Assembly (NCBI GenBank): GCA_900766735.1
Contig: CAAFWO010000030.1
Location: 1-62,100 of the forward strand
Length of the DNA: 62,100 bases
Direction of reading: 5' to 3'
Source of the DNA: Clostridia bacterium
GTDB taxonomy: Bacteria > Bacillota > Clostridia > CAKSNL01 > HGM11501
A program made the position numbers and the translations under genes. Each line of letters opens with the position of its first letter. Position 1 is the stretch's first letter. The notes beneath the pieces were generated by a model. That model was not told the DNA's origin, did not search any database, and saw only the letters and a program-made list of their open reading frames with translations. Below, piece after piece: positions 59,272 to 62,100 of the stretch.

Positions 59272-60084
59272 TTGAACATTTTAGTCACGCTGGACGAAAA
59301 CTATGTGCCGTACCTTAATGTAATGCTGTCGTCGTTAAAGGAGTCAAATAAGGGCGAGTTTTTCGAAATTTATTTGCTTCACACGAATATGAATGAGTCG
59401 GCACTTGACAAAACAATGCGGATATTGGGAGATGGCGGCAGAATCAATATGATTCGGGCGGACGAGAAAATGCTCGACTCTGCGCCCACAACGTCACGCT
59501 ACCCGAAGGAGATATACTATAGAATTTTTGCGGCAAAGTATCTGCCGAAGGGCCTTGACAGGGTGCTTTATTTAGATCCCGACATAATAGTGAACGGGTC
59601 GCTTAAAAAGCTCTATTCGCTTGATATGGGCGATTCCTATTTTGCCGCCGCGTCGCACACGGAAAGCACCGTGATGCACAAGGTGAACGAGCTTAGGCTT
59701 GATATGGATGAGGAGAGCCCCTATATTAATTCCGGGGTCATGCTGATGAATCTTGAAAAACTGCGCGAGGAGCAGGACACGTCGGAGGTGTTTGATTTCA
59801 TCGAGCGCAGAAAAAAGTTCCTCGTTTTGCCGGATCAGGACATTATAAGCAGTCTCTACGGAAGCCGCATCATTCCGCTGGATACGTTTCGGTATAATAT
59901 GACGGAGCGGCTCTATATGCTCCATTCGCCGTTTGAGAAAAAGTTAAATCTTGACTGGGTGCGCGAAAACTCGGTCGTTATCCACTATTGCGGAAGAAAT
60001 AAGCCGTGGAAGAGCGGCTACGTCGGCGTCCTCGGCGTATTCTATAACGAGGCAAAGGCAAAAATGGACAGTATGTATGATTGA
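59272..60084 (+). CDS. Glycosyltransferase family 8 protein
   Basis: A 270-residue retaining GT-A glycosyltransferase. NILVTLDENYVPYLNVMLSSL is the nucleotide-sugar N-terminus, YRIFAAKYLP precedes the DxD motif YLDPDIIVNGS (about 99-109), YINSGVMLMNL near 149 and HYCGRNKPWK near 240 complete the GT8 pattern. It transfers galactose or glucose to a cell-surface glycan; the acceptor is unknown. The start is a TTG 8 bases after AAGGAGGG. It may be read from a promoter just before the gene, since a terminator separates it from typA. Confidence 0.88.
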   Translation: MNILVTLDENYVPYLNVMLSSLKESNKGEFFEIYLLHTNMNESALDKTMRILGDGGRINMIRADEKMLDSAPTTSRYPKEIYYRIFAAKYLPKGLDRVLYLDPDIIVNGSLKKLYSLDMGDSYFAAASHTESTVMHKVNELRLDMDEESPYINSGVMLMNLEKLREEQDTSEVFDFIERRKKFLVLPDQDIISSLYGSRIIPLDTFRYNMTERLYMLHSPFEKKLNLDWVRENSVVIHYCGRNKPWKSGYVGVLGVFYNEAKAKMDSMYD

Positions 60085-60085
60085 T

Positions 60086-60120
60086 AAAACCCCCGGAACG
60101 GTACCGTTCCGGGGGTTTTT
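60086..60120 (+). terminator. Strong terminator after the GT8 gene
   Basis: AACCCCCGGAACGGT directly mirrored by ACCGTTCCGGGGGTT, then TTTTT. Confidence 0.9.
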
Positions 60121-60208
60121 CGATGCACTCACATCGACCCGCCCCTCTGTCCGATACGGACTTTTTTGAGGGACGGATTCTATGATAAAATAGTCCCGGG
60201 GTGAGAAG

Positions 60209-61042
60209 ATGATTATCACAGAAGAAAAAATAAGAGCATTTAAAAAAGAACTTGAAAAATGCGAGAGGGAGAGAGCCACCGCGGAGAAATACGTCCGCGA
60301 TGTGCGGCTCTATGCCGACTACCTGTCCGGCCGCGAGGCGACAAAGGAGAACGCGGTTAATTACAAAACGCAACTTTCCAAAACTCACGCGCCGGCGAGC
60401 GTGAACGGGGCGGTCTCCGGCCTTAACTCGTTTTTCGACTTTTGCGAAAAACGGGACATGCGATTAAAAAGCCTCAAGATCTCGCGCCGCAACTTTGCGG
60501 ACAAAGACAGGGAGATGACGATGGACGAATACAATCGCCTTTTAAATGTCGCAAAAAGAAAGAGCGAACGGCTGTATCTGCTCATGCAGACGGCGTGCTC
60601 GTGCGGACTTCGCGTGTCCGAAATCCGGTTCATCACGTGCGAGGCGGTGGAGGAGCGCAAGGCGACGATCGCATTAAAGGGAAAGATACGCGATGTTCTC
60701 CTTCCCGGCAAGCTGTGCAAAATGCTAAAGAAGTACGCAAAAAAGAACAACATAAAAAGCGGCCCGGTGTTCATCACAAGAACAGGGAGGCCGCTTGACA
60801 GGTTCTATATCTGGCGTTCGATGAAGGCGCTTTGCAAAGAGGCTCACGTTTCGGAGAAGAAGGTGTTTCCGCATAACCTCCGCCATCTTTTCGCGCGGAC
60901 GTATTACAAGGTGCATAAGGACTTACTCCGATTGTCCGAGCTCCTCGGCCACTCGAGCATCAACACCACGCGCATTTACACGATGGAATCAAGTGACCTC
61001 CACCGCGCACAGATGGAGGCTCTCGGCTTTTTGCGGGAATAA
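60209..61042 (+). CDS. Stand-alone tyrosine recombinase, probable DNA invertase
   Basis: A 277-residue recombinase of the XerC/XerD/RecV size class. It has a SAM-like core-binding domain (about 5-85) and a catalytic domain with R135 (GLRVSEI), K157 or K159 (LKGK), H222 and R225 (PHNLRHLFA), H248 (LLGHSS) and the nucleophile Y257 (RIYTME). All catalytic residues are present. There is no arm-binding domain, so it is not a phage-type integrase. A pair of 22-bp inverted sites begins 8 bases after its stop, so its probable task is to flip that segment. A minor alternative is a stray XerCD paralogue. Confidence 0.9.
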   Translation: MIITEEKIRAFKKELEKCERERATAEKYVRDVRLYADYLSGREATKENAVNYKTQLSKTHAPASVNGAVSGLNSFFDFCEKRDMRLKSLKISRRNFADKDREMTMDEYNRLLNVAKRKSERLYLLMQTACSCGLRVSEIRFITCEAVEERKATIALKGKIRDVLLPGKLCKMLKKYAKKNNIKSGPVFITRTGRPLDRFYIWRSMKALCKEAHVSEKKVFPHNLRHLFARTYYKVHKDLLRLSELLGHSSINTTRIYTMESSDLHRAQMEALGFLRE

Positions 61043-61049
61043 AAAAGAA

Positions 61050-61071
61050 CCACATAATATACATTCTGTGG
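61050..61071 (+). repeat. Left inverted repeat / recombinase site
   Basis: Two arms, CCACATAAT and ATTCTGTGG, flank a four-base centre ATAC. The site matches the reverse complement of the right copy at 21 of 22 positions (T for G at position 6). Confidence 0.85.
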
Positions 61072-61108
61072 TCTTTAAAATGGTATCAGTCCAAAATGGA
61101 CTACCGAT

Positions 61109-61137
61109 ATTATAGCACTTATGGCAAACTATGTCAA
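61109..61137 (-). promoter_or_regulatory. Perfect-consensus promoter inside the invertible segment
   Basis: On the minus strand TTGACA (61137-61132), 17-base spacer, TATAAT (61114-61109). It fires leftward toward the recombinase's 3' end, antisense to it. A small hairpin AGTCCA-TTT-TGGACT follows on the transcript. Confidence 0.88.
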
Positions 61138-61172
61138 TATTTAGCGCATAAATTATTTTTTTGCATGGTTTT

Positions 61173-61213
61173 AAGACCGATGATGAAAAATTGCTTTCAT
61201 CGGTCTTCTTTTC
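61173..61213 (+). terminator. Terminator inside the invertible segment (1)
   Basis: AAGACCGATGA, 13-base loop, TCATCGGTCTT, then CTTTTC. Acts on rightward transcription from the recombinase gene. Confidence 0.8.
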
Positions 61214-61241
61214 GTGGCATTTTTGAGAACTTTTTTCACCA

Positions 61242-61280
61242 AAGCTAAGGCAGTTTTTAATGCCTTGGCTTATTTTTCTT
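61242..61280 (+). terminator. Terminator inside the invertible segment (2)
   Basis: AAGCTAAGGCA, short loop, TGCCTTGGCTT (one G-U), then ATTTTTCTTT. It is 10 bases before the right repeat and would block rightward readthrough into the zinc-ribbon gene. Confidence 0.82.
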
Positions 61281-61290
61281 TCCAAACCTA

Positions 61291-61312
61291 CCACAGAATG
61301 TATATTCTGTGG
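61291..61312 (-). repeat. Right inverted repeat / recombinase site
   Basis: Arms CCACAGAAT and ATTCTGTGG (perfect 9-bp inverted arms) around centre GTAT, the reverse complement of the left centre ATAC. Head-to-head orientation predicts inversion, not deletion. Confidence 0.85.
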
Positions 61313-61344
61313 AGAAAATTAATTTTTTAGGAGGAAGAGGATTT

Positions 61345-61734
61345 ATGGCATTAATCATTTGCCCGGATTGTGGGAAAAAAGTATCAGATAAGGCTGCGAC
61401 TTGCCCGGATTGCGGATGCCCGATTGCATCGTTAAATCCATCGGGAACAGTAAGAATTAAAATAGCAAATGGACTTTTGGGAGATGTGACTGTTTTCAAA
61501 ATAGAGGATTTAACCATACTTTGGCAGGGAAAAGCCGGTCAAATTGCCGCATTTGATGTAGAAGAAGAAACTGAAATTGGTGTTGTATGGGGAATTGGAA
61601 GACCTAAAGCCAATGTTGATGCAAAAGAAACCGTAAAGGGAGGAGATAAGCTTCAGCTTGTACAACGCACAGGGTGGTTGGGCTTAAGCAGCAGCTTTGT
61701 ATTGAATAAGGTTGATGTAATAGACGCTGATTAG
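61345..61734 (+). CDS. Zinc-ribbon protein of unknown function, under the putative switch
   Basis: A 129-residue cytoplasmic protein. The N-terminus is a zinc ribbon with two CxxC pairs (CPDCGKKVSDKAATCPDCG, residues 6-24). The rest (about 35-125) is a beta-rich domain (SGTVRIKIANGLLGDVTVF, GQIAAFDVEEETEIGVVWGIG) that I do not recognise. The ATG at 61345 has AGGAGG about 10 bases upstream and AGAGG nearer. Its own promoter is not visible between 61313 and 61344, so expression should depend on the orientation of the segment at 61050-61312. AT-rich compared with the chromosomal core. Confidence 0.75.
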   Translation: MALIICPDCGKKVSDKAATCPDCGCPIASLNPSGTVRIKIANGLLGDVTVFKIEDLTILWQGKAGQIAAFDVEEETEIGVVWGIGRPKANVDAKETVKGGDKLQLVQRTGWLGLSSSFVLNKVDVIDAD

Positions 61735-61786
61735 ATAATAATATAAGATACACAAACTTTACTAGTGCTGTCTAAGGCACCGGCAA

Positions 61787-61813
61787 AAAACCACCATTTA
61801 CAGGTAGGGTTTT
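61787..61813 (+). terminator. Possible terminator after the zinc-ribbon gene
   Basis: AAAACC(A)CC with GG(TA)GGGTTTT, imperfect, followed by GTCTC. The remaining DNA up to 62012 is AT-rich and shows no gene; it is probably the flank or left end of the IS element. Confidence 0.45.
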
Positions 61814-62012
61814 GTCTCATATGTTAGATGTTTAATAGTCCTTGATATTTTCTATAGGCACAAATTTAATATTTTTACAGTTTTGTTTCTTTTAATAGCA
61901 TTTCAACACTTCGTTATCTCGTGTAATATTGAATGTCTTTGCAAAGAAAAAATAAAAGAGCGTTTCTGATACGAACCCCACAAGATAGCCACTTTTTGAG
62001 CTGCATATTTTT

Positions 62013-62100
62013 ATGAGCAAAAAAGGGCAAAAACAAAGAAAGTACTCGCCAGAATTCAAAGCATCTGTTATAATGGATATGCGGGAACATCGATTATCGT
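62013..62100 (+). mobile_element. Start of an IS3-family transposase OrfA (partial)
   Basis: ATG at 62013 opens KKGQKQRKYSPEFKASVIMD..., the helix-turn-helix start of IS3/IS150-type OrfA, and runs off the right edge (29 residues visible). The inverted repeat of the IS was not identified. Confidence 0.8.

Larger units (their letters stand above)
61050..61312. other. Candidate invertible promoter element
   Basis: A 219-bp segment lies between two 22-bp inverted repeats (61050-61071 and 61291-61312). Inside are a perfect promoter pointing left (61137-61109) and two hairpin terminators that act rightward. In the present orientation the downstream zinc-ribbon gene is shielded (OFF). Inverting the segment would place the promoter about 90-120 bases before that gene, with no terminator between. 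The element sits directly between the recombinase and its presumed target gene. The structure is seen directly; switching is inferred. Confidence 0.8.

Noticed and set aside
61050..61312. Miniature transposable element (MITE) instead of an invertible switch
   Set aside because: No target-site duplication is visible, the ends are symmetric recombinase-type sites with oppositely oriented centres, and a recombinase gene is adjacent. A MITE is not fully excluded.

Overview
The window looks like the chromosome of an anaerobic, spore-forming Clostridia-class Firmicute, probably a gut member of the Oscillospiraceae or a relative. The signs are a SpoIID homologue, Rex, CsaB with a DUF5693 membrane protein, a lysine (L-box) riboswitch, ETF-linked redox chemistry and no outer-membrane genes. 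Taxonomy is inferred from gene content and style only. Base composition is moderate, except for AT-rich tracts at both ends that carry mobile DNA.

Layout. 0-1.86 kb: end of an integrated element (xis, tyrosine integrase, probable arm-site repeats). 1.86-3.2 kb: wreck of a divergent AraC regulator / GH2 beta-glucuronidase pair. 3.2-8.7 kb: housekeeping (cinA, thiI plus cysteine desulfurase, an esterase-like hydrolase, spoIID). 8.7-13.4 kb: a graveyard of deleted or frameshifted genes (MATE, Gfo/Idh twice, Zn-dehydrogenase, EamA) around an intact SDR and an AraC regulator. 13.5-18.4 kb: a second AraC regulator, aminotransferase, trpS, a TagO/WecA-like enzyme and a sirtuin. 18.4-28.1 kb: envelope genes (phosphodiester glycosidase-like secreted protein, murJ, DUF5693, csaB) and topB. 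28.1-30.7 kb: frameshifted acyltransferase, membrane protein, GDPD. 31-33 kb: eda-kdgK with a palindromic operator inside its promoter. 33.3-36.5 kb: a large beta-helix surface protein with one in-frame stop, followed by a 50-residue peptide gene.

36.6-47.9 kb holds an RpiR regulator and, divergent from it, a ten-gene catabolic operon: sugar isomerase, FAD dehydrogenase, Fe-S protein, class II aldolase, PfkB kinase, IolB, mutarotase, FGGY kinase and a fused EtfB-EtfA. A convergent GH28-like gene follows. The aldolase, PfkB and IolB genes resemble the lower inositol pathway (IolB-IolC-IolJ), but the inositol entry enzymes are absent and an ETF-coupled dehydrogenase is present instead. This looks like a poorly described sugar or sugar-acid pathway.

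49.9-60.1 kb: lysine riboswitch and NhaC-type transporter, hflX, yigZ-type gene, rex, murI, a MATE exporter, a stalk-domain protein, typA and a GT8 glycosyltransferase. 60.2-61.7 kb is the most striking part. A stand-alone tyrosine recombinase is followed by a 219-bp segment bounded by 22-bp inverted repeats. The segment holds a perfect-consensus promoter facing left and two rightward terminators, next to a zinc-ribbon gene. This has the structure of an invertible promoter switch, drawn here in the OFF orientation for the downstream gene. The right edge enters an IS3-type transposase.
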